A stretch of DNA of 15,516 nucleotides, taken from positions 1-15,516 of the forward strand of contig CALMRM010000144.1 of the NCBI GenBank assembly GCA_937871605.1, read 5' to 3'. Under the pieces are notes generated by a model. The model ran no database searches, was not told the origin of the DNA, and saw only the letters and a program-made list of their open reading frames with translations. This DNA is from an uncultured Terriglobus sp. Its GTDB lineage: Bacteria; Acidobacteriota; Terriglobia; Terriglobales; Acidobacteriaceae. Shown here in pieces: positions 6,455 through 14,978 of the stretch (the first letter of the stretch is position 1; every line of letters begins with the position of its first letter). Position numbers and translations under genes: made by a program.

Positions 6455-8503
6455 CTATCGCACCGCCTGCACCAGCTTCGTCAGCGGCTCGATGAAGGTG
6501 AAGCGCACAATGCCGCTGGGCTGCTTTGCCTCAATCAGCAGCGTGTCTGCATTTGCGCTCCACCCCGGTGTCGCCTTTTTGCCTGCTTGCAGCAGGTCAA
6601 GCCCTTGTAAGGCAAGCTGGCACAAGGGAGCGAGCTGCGTTGTGCGCGCTTCCATCGGCTGTAGACGCGGACGTTCCCGTATGGTCGCCTGCATCGCTGG
6701 CACAGTAGCTGCGGTGCGGCTGAAGAAGGCTCGCAAACGAGCGTATGCGTCGTGCGCGTCGAATGCGGTTGGCGTTGCCAGCACCGTATCCATCAGCACG
6801 GCAACTTCGTGTTTTACCGGCGGGTCCGGCACAACGGCGTCCACAAAGCCGGTGAGCGGCGTCAGTTGCGAGGTGTGCTGCTGCTGGTAGCGCTCGCCAA
6901 AACTCACCGGCTCAAACGCCCGCGCAAACGTGCGCAGCGTGTCGATCTCTGTGCTTTCTGCAAGCGAGCGCAGACCGGCGTCCTCACTGCTCAGGTGCCT
7001 GAGCCCGAGCGACTCCAACTCAAGCGACACAGGCTGCAGGCGGCGATACATGTCATCCACATCGCGCACATCCTGCGCGGACCAGAAGCGCTCCGCAATG
7101 GCAGCAGTGCGCGGCCAGATGCGTGAATCGATAGTGCGAGCATCCAGGTGCTCGGCCCACATGCACACCTCGCCGCCGAGTATGAGCTTTTGCTGGTCTG
7201 GCGAGAGCTTCGTGTCCGCGGGCACCGGATCGGCCAGGTAGTGCACGCCTGCAGGCTTCATGCCGTCCAGGTAGTACGGTGCGGATAGCACACCCTGGTA
7301 GCCCTGCTGCGCGCCTTTGGCTAGCGATGCCTCGCCGCGCCACGACTGCACCACCACGTCCTTGGGCAGCGCGGGGTTGAAGATTTCATCCCAGCCCACC
7401 ATGCGGCGGTGCAGCTTGGTCAGGATGGCGAGCACCCGGGTGTTGAAGTACGCCTGCAGCGACTCGTTGTCCTTCAGGTTGTGCGCCTGCATAAAGGCGA
7501 TGATGCGTGGGTTCTTCTTCCAGTCCGGCGCGGGCGTCTCGTCACCGCCGATGTGGAGGTACGCATCGGGAAAGATGCCGCTCATCTCCGTCAAAAAGCG
7601 TGTGATGAACTGGTACGTCACCTCACGTGTGGGGTCAAGGGCGATGTCTGACACGCCAAACTCACGGCGGATGCCCGCGGGCTGTGTGCCGCTGTTCAGC
7701 TCCGGGTAGGCCACTAGCCATGCGGCGGAGTGGCCGGGCATCTCAAATTCCGGCACCACGCGAATGCCACGTTCGCGCGCATAGCGCACCAGCTCGCGCG
7801 CGTCGTCCTGCGTGTAGAACAAGCCGTCCGACCCAAGCTGCGTCAGCTTCGGGTACAGTTTGCTCTCGACGCGAAAACCTTGGTCTTCCGTCAGGTGCCA
7901 ATGGAAGACGTTGAGCTTCACTGCCGCCATCGCGTCCAGGTTGCGCTTCAGCACGTCCATGGGCTCGAAGTGCCGGCCGCAATCGATCATGAGGCCGCGC
8001 CAGCGAAAGCGCGGGCTATCGTCGATGCTTACCAGCGGCAGCACATACCCCTGAGGCGTGGCCTGCAGCAGCTGCAGTAGCGTTTCCAGGCCGTGAATGG
8101 CACCTACCGTGGTGGGTGCCGTCAGCGTTGCACCCGTTGGTGTCACGACGAGCTGGTAGTTTTCATCCTCGTCGATACCCTGCACCGGCTGCCCATCCGA
8201 CGCAACACGGACCGTGATGCTGCCGCTCGCAGCATCTCCGATGGCGCGGGGCATGAGCACTCCCGTTGTGTCTTCCAAGCGCTTCAGCGTGCGCAGCACG
8301 GCCGCCTGCAACCGCGGCGATCGTGCACCCGTGAGGGCCACTGTCAGCCCACTGCCAACCGTGTAGGAGCCTGCCGCGGATGGCTGCACCACGCGCGGCT
8401 TTGGTAGGAGAGCAAGGGACATAGGCTGCTGTGCCGCGACAGTGTGCAAGGACATGCCCGCAAACACTGCGGCGGCGGCTGCCAGGGATCGCTTGATCAT
8501 CAT
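6455..8503 (-). CDS. Secreted GH20 beta-N-acetylhexosaminidase
   Basis: This 682-residue enzyme removes terminal GlcNAc or GalNAc residues from glycans such as chitin oligomers, peptidoglycan fragments or glycoproteins. A signal peptide covers residues 1-24 (cut near TVAA-QQ), so it acts outside the cytoplasm. A GH20 N-terminal domain (about 30-160) precedes the TIM barrel: FRWRGLMIDCGRHF, NVFHWHLTEDQGFR (HWHLTEDQG at 201-209), and the catalytic pair D321-E322 in HIGGDETP. Substrate-binding tryptophans lie in VGWDEIF, VQSWRG and GGEVCMWAE. About 140 further C-terminal residues form an extra domain. The start at 8503 is supported by AGGAG nine bases upstream (8513-8517); a second ATG follows immediately. 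It is next to the decayed fucose genes, and a single glycan source for both is plausible but unproven. Confidence 0.95.
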   Translation of the reverse strand: MMIKRSLAAAAAVFAGMSLHTVAAQQPMSLALLPKPRVVQPSAAGSYTVGSGLTVALTGARSPRLQAAVLRTLKRLEDTTGVLMPRAIGDAASGSITVRVASDGQPVQGIDEDENYQLVVTPTGATLTAPTTVGAIHGLETLLQLLQATPQGYVLPLVSIDDSPRFRWRGLMIDCGRHFEPMDVLKRNLDAMAAVKLNVFHWHLTEDQGFRVESKLYPKLTQLGSDGLFYTQDDARELVRYARERGIRVVPEFEMPGHSAAWLVAYPELNSGTQPAGIRREFGVSDIALDPTREVTYQFITRFLTEMSGIFPDAYLHIGGDETPAPDWKKNPRIIAFMQAHNLKDNESLQAYFNTRVLAILTKLHRRMVGWDEIFNPALPKDVVVQSWRGEASLAKGAQQGYQGVLSAPYYLDGMKPAGVHYLADPVPADTKLSPDQQKLILGGEVCMWAEHLDARTIDSRIWPRTAAIAERFWSAQDVRDVDDMYRRLQPVSLELESLGLRHLSSEDAGLRSLAESTEIDTLRTFARAFEPVSFGERYQQQHTSQLTPLTGFVDAVVPDPPVKHEVAVLMDTVLATPTAFDAHDAYARLRAFFSRTAATVPAMQATIRERPRLQPMEARTTQLAPLCQLALQGLDLLQAGKKATPGWSANADTLLIEAKQPSGIVRFTFIEPLTKLVQAVR

Positions 8504-8531
8504 GCTGAACCACTCCTACGGGGACTTAACA

Positions 8532-8556
8532 GGAGTGTAAAACGCTGGAGTGTAAA
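8532..8556. promoter_or_regulatory. Tandem 10-bp direct repeat upstream of the GH20 gene
   Basis: GGAGTGTAAA occurs at 8532-8541 and again at 8547-8556, 15 bp apart, in the only upstream region of the hexosaminidase gene. On the coding strand the boxes read TTTACACTCC. They could be an operator for a repressor or activator, or two -10-like TACACT elements. No regulator gene lies nearby, so the role is inferred from position alone. Confidence 0.35.
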
Positions 8557-8561
8557 CCCCA

Positions 8562-8594
8562 CAAAGAGAAAGGCGCGGCCTGTACGCCGCGCCT
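8562..8594 (-). terminator. Rho-independent terminator of the DUF4136 gene
   Basis: AGGCGCGGC (8571-8579) and GCCGCGCCT (8586-8594) form a perfect 9-bp GC-rich stem with a 6-nt loop. On the minus strand the stem is followed by a T-rich stretch (TTCTCTTTGT, 8561-8570). It lies 24 bp downstream of the DUF4136 stop and should separate that gene from the hexosaminidase gene. Confidence 0.8.
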
Positions 8595-8617
8595 CCACCA
8601 ATGCGAAGTGCCTGACG

Positions 8618-9220
8618 CTACGCCGCACCCTTGGTTGGATACTTCGCGAAGATCTTGTCGACGGACTGCTGCAGCTTCTTGCTGTTCTTGTCTTCCTTGC
8701 TGGACAGGGTTTCGCTGGCCATGCCACGGAATAACAGCTGGTGCTTTGCACCGTCGTACACGTCCACCACCAGCGTGCCGACTGGGATGTTGATCACGCG
8801 CGTATCGGAGATGCCGTCGCCGCCGAAGCCTCCCCCAAAGCCACCGCCACCAAAGCGGCCAAATCCACGACCACCCCAGCCATAGCCACCACCACCCAGC
8901 CCATCGTAAAAGGTGTTGTACTCCTGCTGATTGCCCCTTGTGCCGATAGCTGTGATGCTGAGGTCACCACCCTGCGAGACCTGCTGCAAGCCACGTGCTG
9001 TTAGGTCGCGCGTCAGGTCGTCACGTAGGCGCTGTTCGACGAGTTGATCCGACGCCTGCAGCTTATAGATGCTGAAGGTGCGGTACTGCTGAAAATTTGC
9101 TGTGTGGTCAAAATCCGTTGATACCTTCTGAGCGCTTGCGCCTGCAAGGAGCAAGAGCGAGAGTGCTGCTGGAAGGATCGTTTTCTTAACGACTGAAGAT
9201 ACTGTGCGCATGTCTGACAT
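8618..9220 (-). CDS. Secreted DUF4136-family protein with a glycine-rich insertion
   Basis: The product has 200 residues. Residues 1-30 form a signal peptide (SLLLLAGASA-QK), so it is exported; there is no Cys after the cut, so it is not a lipoprotein. The mature start KVSTDFDHTANFQQYRTFSI and the later GTLVVDVYDGAKHQLLFRGM and KNSKKLQQSVDKIFAKYP are characteristic of DUF4136, a widespread envelope domain of unknown function. Residues about 108-136 form a flexible Gly-rich segment (YGWGGRGFGRFGGGGFGGGF) inserted in mid-domain. The ATG at 9218-9220 has AGAGG four bases upstream; an ATG three codons later is also possible. The gene appears monocistronic, with a terminator behind it and a possible promoter at 9249-9275. 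Confidence 0.85.
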   Translation of the reverse strand: MSDMRTVSSVVKKTILPAALSLLLLAGASAQKVSTDFDHTANFQQYRTFSIYKLQASDQLVEQRLRDDLTRDLTARGLQQVSQGGDLSITAIGTRGNQQEYNTFYDGLGGGGYGWGGRGFGRFGGGGFGGGFGGDGISDTRVINIPVGTLVVDVYDGAKHQLLFRGMASETLSSKEDKNSKKLQQSVDKIFAKYPTKGAA

Positions 9221-9248
9221 ATGTCCTCTTTCTCGTGTGACGATTGCG

Positions 9249-9275
9249 GATTTAACCGTTGGAACCGCGAGTCAA
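9249..9275 (-). promoter_or_regulatory. Possible promoter of the DUF4136 gene
   Basis: On the minus strand TTGACT (9275-9270) is followed after 15 bases by TAAATC (9254-9249), 29 bp upstream of the start. The -35 box is good; the -10 match and the spacing are poor. The rest of 9221-9405 holds no gene on either strand that I can support. Confidence 0.3.
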
Positions 9276-9405
9276 AGGGCAGGCGGACGGCAAACGCTCA
9301 ACACGAGCTACATATCATCAGACGCGGCGCTGTATAGGCACGCTGAGCAAAGTCGGATAATAGCGCACGGCCAGTCGAGGGATGACGGCCCGCGGGTGAA
9401 GGGAT

Positions 9406-9482
9406 TGGTGGCCCGGGCAGGAGTCCAACCTGCGACCTTCGCGTTAGGAGTGCGCCGCTCTATGCATCTGAGCTACCGGGCC
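9406..9482 (-). tRNA. tRNA-Arg (anticodon CCU), atypical
   Basis: The 77-nt cloverleaf has acceptor stem GGCCCGG/CCGGGCC, discriminator A and an encoded CCA (9406-9408). It has D-stem GCTC/GAGC, T-stem GCAGG/CCTGC and anticodon loop CTCCTAA with CCT at 9448-9446, reading the AGG codon. A20 and C35, known arginine identity bases, are present. Two features are odd. The anticodon stem GCGCA/CGCGA has mismatches at both ends (G27-A43 and A31-C39). The universal elbow pair G19-C56 appears as C19-G56 (D-loop AGATGCATA, T-loop TTGGACT). The 15-48 pair is normal. It may be a functional but drifted minor tRNA or a tRNA in early decay. It is transcribed away from ispG. Confidence 0.82.
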
Positions 9483-9523
9483 AACTACCGCTAGTGTACC
9501 GCCTGCTTTGGTAAACTTGGGTT

Positions 9524-9527
9524 GAGG
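9524..9527 (+). promoter_or_regulatory. Ribosome binding site of ispG
   Basis: GAGG lies 5 bases before the ATG at 9533 and fixes that start. The 50-bp space between the tRNA and ispG must hold the tRNA promoter; on the minus strand a TACACT at 9499-9494 is a candidate -10 for it. Confidence 0.7.
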
Positions 9528-9532
9528 TTTCC

Positions 9533-10777
<1,245 letters not shown>

Positions 10778-10868
10778 CGACGGGCGAGCGGGTGGAAGGT
10801 GCAGCTAGCTAGCCTGTCCACACTCAACCGTTACGCACGCCGACCGGGCAACGATCTCTGACGTGCTC

Positions 10869-11321
10869 TTACGCGGGGTAGAGTGCCTCTCCTTGAGTCG
10901 CCTGCGCAGCGCGCGCCTGCTGGCGCTGCGTGTACTCTGCCACCACCTCGGCGGGTACCGGTTCCAGCAGGTTGCGTTCACGCACCCACTTGTAGGCTTG
11001 TCCGCACACGGTGCACATAGCGATGTACGGGCGCGGCATCATCCTGTACCGCACCGCCGTGTTGCCCCGGTCCATCGCCTGCCTGCTCTCCTCTGCCTCG
11101 TTCTGCACACGTTCCAGGGCCTTCTCCGTCAGCAGGTTGCCACACGTGATGCACGCCGTGCGCCGCAGCGCGGCCCGCAGCCGCCGCTCATTCCAGCTTT
11201 CTGTCACCAGCACGTACGGTATGAGCACGGGCAGCAGCAACAGCGAGCCCACAACAAACAGGCCGATCTTTGCACGCGTGAGCAGGTTGTCCACAGGCAG
11301 CTGATCGTTCGCAGTCGTCAT
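10869..11321 (-). CDS. Membrane-anchored double-CxxC (zinc-ribbon-like) protein, unknown function
   Basis: I do not recognise this 150-residue protein. It has one membrane helix at about 19-40 (IGLFVVGSLLLLPVLIPYVLV), followed by an Arg-rich stretch (NERRLRAALRR) that predicts a cytoplasmic C-terminal part. Two CxxC knuckles, CITCG (C57, C60) and CTVCG (C103, C106), flank a helical acidic segment of about 45 residues and could bind one zinc ion. A charged Gln/Ala-rich tail follows. Its ATG overlaps the stop of the upstream gene by four bases (ATGA), with GGAAG eight bases before it, so the two are translationally coupled. Redox-active dithiols or a rubredoxin-like iron site are alternatives to zinc. 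Confidence 0.75.
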   Translation of the reverse strand: MTTANDQLPVDNLLTRAKIGLFVVGSLLLLPVLIPYVLVTESWNERRLRAALRRTACITCGNLLTEKALERVQNEAEESRQAMDRGNTAVRYRMMPRPYIAMCTVCGQAYKWVRERNLLEPVPAEVVAEYTQRQQARAAQATQGEALYPA

Positions 11322-11947
11322 GGTCGCTTCCAGCCACCGAACAGCGCTGGCTCTTTCGCGGGCGGCGGCTCAGGCCGGGGTGGCCGCTGGTTCAACTGCC
11401 GGACAAGCGATGCATACTCCTCATCCGTTCCTTTGTGCAGCGTTCCGCTGATGTCGTAGCCCAAGTCTGTTTGTCTTCTCACGACAAGCGTGCCGGGGCT
11501 GAACGTGCCTTCATAGCCGCCAGAGAGGAAGTCTGCGTTGTCCTTTTCGTCATAGGGACGTTTCCACAGGCCCGCTTCGTAGGCCTGTGGCTTGCGAATA
11601 GACGGGTCATCGGGCAGCCAGAGATGGGTGACTTCAATCGGTTGCGCGGGCTTGCCCTCGATGGTGAGCTCACCAAAGCCGCCGTACTTAGACACAAAGT
11701 CCGGCTCACGCTTCAGGGTGAAGCGGATCACTGCGCGCCTGCCGTCGGGCTGCACCCATGGATTGCGAATCGTTGGCATGTCCACTACGCCCACCCACTC
11801 GCCGCGCACACTGTTTAGGGGCGGCGGCGTGAGGTTTTGCAGGTAACTGCCAACAATCTCATGGAAGACCAGCGCGACTGCCCCCAGGAACAGGACTAAC
11901 AGTCCAACCAGGAAGACACTCCGCTTCATGTACAGGGTCTGCGTCAT
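11318..11947 (-). CDS. Membrane-anchored beta-rich protein, unknown function
   Basis: I do not recognise this protein of about 209 residues. The open frame extends to 12118, but only the part from the ATG at 11945-11947 (or 11927-11929, six codons in) looks coding: it starts just before a single hydrophobic helix (SVFLVGLLVLFLGAVALVFH), which acts as a signal anchor. The rest is rich in short strands (GEWVGVVDMP, RAVIRFTLKREPDF, GGFGELTIEGKP, GYEGTFSPGTLVVRR, YDISGTLHKG) and probably forms an extracytoplasmic beta sandwich. The C-terminus is Pro-rich (RPPRPEPPPAKEP). It is the first gene of a two-gene unit. Neither start has a clear ribosome site. Its promoter must lie in the 142 bp shared with the divergent repair gene. 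Confidence 0.75.
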   Translation of the reverse strand: MTQTLYMKRSVFLVGLLVLFLGAVALVFHEIVGSYLQNLTPPPLNSVRGEWVGVVDMPTIRNPWVQPDGRRAVIRFTLKREPDFVSKYGGFGELTIEGKPAQPIEVTHLWLPDDPSIRKPQAYEAGLWKRPYDEKDNADFLSGGYEGTFSPGTLVVRRQTDLGYDISGTLHKGTDEEYASLVRQLNQRPPRPEPPPAKEPALFGGWKRP

Positions 11948-12052
11948 GCGTGTCGCACCAAGGAGCTGGCACCGCTGGATGCCAGCATACCGCATGCTGC
12001 CGCTGATAGCAGGCCCGCTCACGCTGCAGCTGCTCCGCGCACATCTACCCGC

Positions 12053-12081
12053 TTGGTGGACGCGCGACTGCGGGGTATACA
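12053..12081 (+). promoter_or_regulatory. Possible promoter of the alkyltransferase-like gene
   Basis: TTGGTG (12053-12058) and TATACA (12076-12081) are separated by 17 bp. Transcription would begin about 7 bp later, near 12088, almost at the ATG at 12090, which has no ribosome site; that would give a leaderless mRNA. GTATAC here is palindromic, so it could also serve the divergent gene. Confidence 0.35.
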
Positions 12082-12089
12082 ACGTCTGT

Positions 12090-12488
12090 ATGCCGATGCA
12101 GCGAGACAGGCACCCCACCCAGGCCGAACTTCAACGCGCAAAGCGAGCCCTGCTGCGCGAGGGCATGCGGCCCAGCGAGGCTCGCGATGAGGCGTTTCGG
12201 CGCATGATCCTCTCCGTCCCACCCGGCAAGGTCAGCACCTACGGCGCGATTGCCGCGGCAGCGGGTTACCCCCGCCTGCACCGCGCCGTAGCGAAGCTGC
12301 TGCGGAGCGACCCGGTTGTGGACAGACTGCCGTGGCACCGCATCGTCGGTGCGGGCGGCGACATTCGCCTGCGAGACCATGGCATGCAGGAACAACGCCT
12401 GCGCCTGGAGATGGAAGGTGTTACATTTCGCGGCGACCGTGTTGATCTTGAGCGACACCTCTACGCACTCAAGCCCTGGGAAGGGTAA
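12090..12488 (+). CDS. atl: Alkyltransferase-like (ATL) DNA repair protein, MGMT family without the active-site cysteine
   Basis: The 132-residue protein matches the DNA-binding domain of O6-alkylguanine-DNA alkyltransferases: ILSVPPGKVSTYGAIAAAAG (40-59) and LPWHRIVGAGGDIRLR. The usual PCHR active site is PWHR here (81-84), with Trp in place of the methyl-accepting Cys. This is the signature of ATL proteins, which bind and flip O6-alkylguanines and hand them to nucleotide excision repair instead of repairing them directly (known for E. coli YbaZ and S. pombe Atl1). Y51 and R65 correspond to the Tyr and the Arg finger used for base flipping. The frame is open to 11928, but upstream residues show no homology, so I start at 12090; 12096 is also possible. 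About 35 extra N-terminal residues precede the domain. Confidence 0.88.
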   Translation: MPMQRDRHPTQAELQRAKRALLREGMRPSEARDEAFRRMILSVPPGKVSTYGAIAAAAGYPRLHRAVAKLLRSDPVVDRLPWHRIVGAGGDIRLRDHGMQEQRLRLEMEGVTFRGDRVDLERHLYALKPWEG

Positions 12489-12638
12489 GCCTCAGAACTC
12501 ATGTGGATGTAGCGCTTGGCTCGTGAGGCGACGGATAGTTGTAGGTCGATGTTGCAGCGCGTTGCGCGGGTGTGGGGGCACACGTCGTGCCTCAGGCGCC
12601 AGCGTTTCCGCCCTGCCCTTCCTAAGCACGGAGGTGCA
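12489..12638. other. Gap between convergent genes
   Basis: No gene is supported in these 150 bp. A small GTGTG-GGGG-CACAC inverted repeat lies at 12570-12583, and GCCTCA (12489-12494) can pair with TGAGGC about 30 bp later. Either may help to end transcription of the converging genes, but neither has a T-run. Confidence 0.4.
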
Positions 12639-13661
12639 TCATGCGGCCATTGCGTGCGGTGCTTCGATGCGTTGTGCCACGTCAGCGAGAATTGCATACG
12701 ACCTCAGCCGGTCTGCCTGCTCATACGTGTCGGTCACTGCCAGTACTTCGTCCAGGCCCAGCCAATCCACGATGCGCTGCAGCCGTGCTTGCACACCGGC
12801 CGCATCACCCACGACGGCGAGTTGAAGCCGAGCCTCCACAGCCTGCTGCTCTGCTGGATTCCATAAGCCGTCCATGCTGTCGACCGGCACCTTCTGCTCC
12901 ACGGGCTGGTTGCGAATGAGCGCCAGGAAGCGCTGTTGCGGCGTGGTCAGCAGGCGGCGCGCCTCGGCGTCTGTGTCAGCAGCGATCACCGGCAGCCCGG
13001 CCATGGCGTACGGCTGTGCCAGCGAGGCTGACGGCCGAAAGCTGCGTCGATACAGCTCCAACGCGGGCTCTACGTACTGCGGAGCGAAGTGCGCCGCAAA
13101 GGCGAACGGCAGGCCAAGTGCTCCCGCCAACTGCGCGCTAAAACCGCTGGAGCCGAGCAGCGTCACGGGTACGTTGGTGCCCTCGCCCGGATACGCATGC
13201 ACCTGCTGGCCGGGACGCGGCTGGCCCAGGTAGCCGCGCAACTCGGCCACGAGCTCGGGGAAGTCGTCGCCGGTTGAGCGAAGGTCACGGCGCATCGCGC
13301 GCATAGTGGCCTGGTCAGACCCCGGTGCGCGGCCCAACCCCAGGTCGATACGGTCCGGGTAGAGGGACGCCAGCGTGCCAAACTGCTCTGCCACAGCCAG
13401 CGGCGCGTGGTTGGGCAGCATGACGCCGCCACTGCCCACGCGGATGGTACTGGTCTGCCCGGCCACATGCCCGATCAAGACCGACGTGGCCGAACACGCC
13501 AGGCCTGCGATGCTGTGGTGCTCCGCCAACCAGTAGCGCGTGTAGCCCAACCGCTCCACGTGCTGCGCCGTCTGCACCGTGCGCGCGATGGCCGCACAAG
13601 CCTGCTCGCCGACGCGCATGCCGACCAGGTCCAGAACCGAAATCTTCAGGTGACTGCTCAT
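12639..13661 (-). CDS. LLM-class flavin-dependent oxidoreductase (YhbW/MsnO8-like)
   Basis: The 340-residue protein is a bacterial-luciferase-like TIM barrel that uses reduced FMN (or F420 in some relatives) for an oxidation of unknown substrate. Family motifs run through it: GYTRYWLAEHHS, a glycine-containing strand with VGSGGVMLPNHAPLAVAEQF, SLYPDRIDLGLGRAPGSD, LLGSSGFSAQLAGALGLPFAFAAHF and a helical C-terminal part with WLGLDEVLAVTDTY. Length is normal for the group. It lies 35 bp downstream of the MFS transporter gene on the same strand, so the two probably share a transcript. That pairing might mean uptake or export of the oxidised compound. The ATG at 13659-13661 is preferred, because MSSHLKISVLDL is the usual beginning of the first strand. 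Confidence 0.92.
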   Translation of the reverse strand: MSSHLKISVLDLVGMRVGEQACAAIARTVQTAQHVERLGYTRYWLAEHHSIAGLACSATSVLIGHVAGQTSTIRVGSGGVMLPNHAPLAVAEQFGTLASLYPDRIDLGLGRAPGSDQATMRAMRRDLRSTGDDFPELVAELRGYLGQPRPGQQVHAYPGEGTNVPVTLLGSSGFSAQLAGALGLPFAFAAHFAPQYVEPALELYRRSFRPSASLAQPYAMAGLPVIAADTDAEARRLLTTPQQRFLALIRNQPVEQKVPVDSMDGLWNPAEQQAVEARLQLAVVGDAAGVQARLQRIVDWLGLDEVLAVTDTYEQADRLRSYAILADVAQRIEAPHAMAA

Positions 13662-13696
13662 ACCAGGATTGGATGAGCGAGGGAGTGCGTTCGACG

Positions 13697-14947
13697 CTAC
13701 GCTGCTGCTTGCGCCTCCGGGTCGCTGTCTTCAGGCGCGTAGTGCGAACCCCAAAGCTGAAACCCTGACGACGCGACCAGCGCCAGCACCGTTACGCCAA
13801 GCCCCCAGCGCAGGTTGCTACGGTCGCTCACAAAGCCGATGATGCGTGGCGAGGGCACGTCGCCAAACAGGTGAATGAGGAACAGCTGCCCGGCAAGAGC
13901 GGTGGCTCGCACCTGCGCGCTGACGCTGTTGACGATGGCGGCATTGACCGGGCCGCTGCCCAGGAAGAGTGCTAGCTCCGCGGCAGCCAACGCGGGCAGC
14001 ATGGTGGCTTTCGGGCCAAAGAAGCACAGCAGCGCAAATGGCGTGCAGATGGCGGGACCCGCGGCGCACACCCAGTACAGCGCGCGACGGTCGCGACGAA
14101 GCCAGCGCTGCGCCCACCAGCCACCCAGCGCCGTGCCCGCAAGGCCGGTGGCTGCGGTGATGGCACCGACCATGAAGCCCGCGCGGGTCGCAGACATGCC
14201 CGCCTCCCGCTGCAAAAAGCTCGGGATCCAGGCCGAAATGCCGCCGATGGTAAACGTACTCATAGCATAGCCCATGGTTGCGGTCAGGTAGGCCGGGTTG
14301 TGCAGCAGATCTCTTACTGCTCCGGAGCGCGTTTCCTGCTTCTCTGTCGTGCCGCGCTCGGGCTCGCGCAGAAAGAGCAGGATGGCGACGGCAATCAGCA
14401 GCCCCGGAATTGCAGACAGGTAGAACGCGTGCCGCCAGCCGTGTGCCGCGGCAATGGCCGAGCCGAAGCTGTACCCCAGCGCCGCACCCACCGGGATGGC
14501 AATGTTGAAGATGGTCAACGCGCGGTTGCGCTGCTCTGGCGGGTAGAAGTCGCTGAGCAGCGCCGGCCCGTAGATGCCGAAGCTGGCCTCGCCCACACCC
14601 AGCGCCGCGTGCCGCACCAGCAACGCGTCAAAGTTGTGCACCATGGCGGTGAACAGGTTGACCCCGCTCCAGAACACGGCCCCCGCTACGATCAGCGGCT
14701 TGCGCGGAAAGTGGTCGCCCAGCCACCCGGTGAGCGGCGCGGCAATGATGTAGGTAACAAAGAACCACGTGGTCAGTGCACCGATGCGCTCGTCCGAGAC
14801 GTGAAACTCCGCCTTGACCATCTCCTGCACGCCGGGCAGAATGTAGCGGTCGATGTAGTTGACCAGGTTCAGTGCGGTCAGCAGGACGAGCGCGACCGTG
14901 GCTGCCTTTGCATTCTGTACGGCGGTGTAGGTCTTGGCTGCGCTCAT
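13697..14947 (-). CDS. MFS transporter, Spinster-like
   Basis: The 416-residue inner-membrane protein has the 12-helix layout of the major facilitator superfamily. Features typical of the Spinster branch include NLVNYIDRYILPGV in helix 1, motif A after helix 2 (GWLGDHFPRKPLIVAGAVFW), GVGEASFGIYGPALLSDFYP in helix 4, and GWRHAFYLSAIPGLL before the central loop. Eukaryotic Spinster proteins move sphingosine-1-phosphate or lysophospholipids; bacterial members have varied or unknown substrates, so the cargo cannot be read from sequence. The C-terminus is short and acidic (EDSDPEAQAAA). It precedes the flavin oxidoreductase gene by 35 bp and is separated by 113 bp, including a tandem repeat, from the small membrane protein gene upstream. 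Confidence 0.92.
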   Translation of the reverse strand: MSAAKTYTAVQNAKAATVALVLLTALNLVNYIDRYILPGVQEMVKAEFHVSDERIGALTTWFFVTYIIAAPLTGWLGDHFPRKPLIVAGAVFWSGVNLFTAMVHNFDALLVRHAALGVGEASFGIYGPALLSDFYPPEQRNRALTIFNIAIPVGAALGYSFGSAIAAAHGWRHAFYLSAIPGLLIAVAILLFLREPERGTTEKQETRSGAVRDLLHNPAYLTATMGYAMSTFTIGGISAWIPSFLQREAGMSATRAGFMVGAITAATGLAGTALGGWWAQRWLRRDRRALYWVCAAGPAICTPFALLCFFGPKATMLPALAAAELALFLGSGPVNAAIVNSVSAQVRATALAGQLFLIHLFGDVPSPRIIGFVSDRSNLRWGLGVTVLALVASSGFQLWGSHYAPEDSDPEAQAAA

Positions 14948-14978
14948 GCGGGTTGGCTGGTCCGGTAGTCCGTATTAG

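Noticed and set aside
9356..9361. GATAAT as a plus-strand -10 box
   Set aside because: No acceptable -35 box lies upstream, and the nearest plus-strand gene is 170 bp away beyond an antisense tRNA.
9378..9386. GAGGGATGAC-like string as a further copy of the GTCATCC repeat
   Set aside because: Only about 7 bases match the arm consensus and no inner GGATC end or partner arm is present.
11928..12089. N-terminal extension of the ATL open frame
   Set aside because: Its residues show no family homology, and it overlaps the divergent gene's start region.
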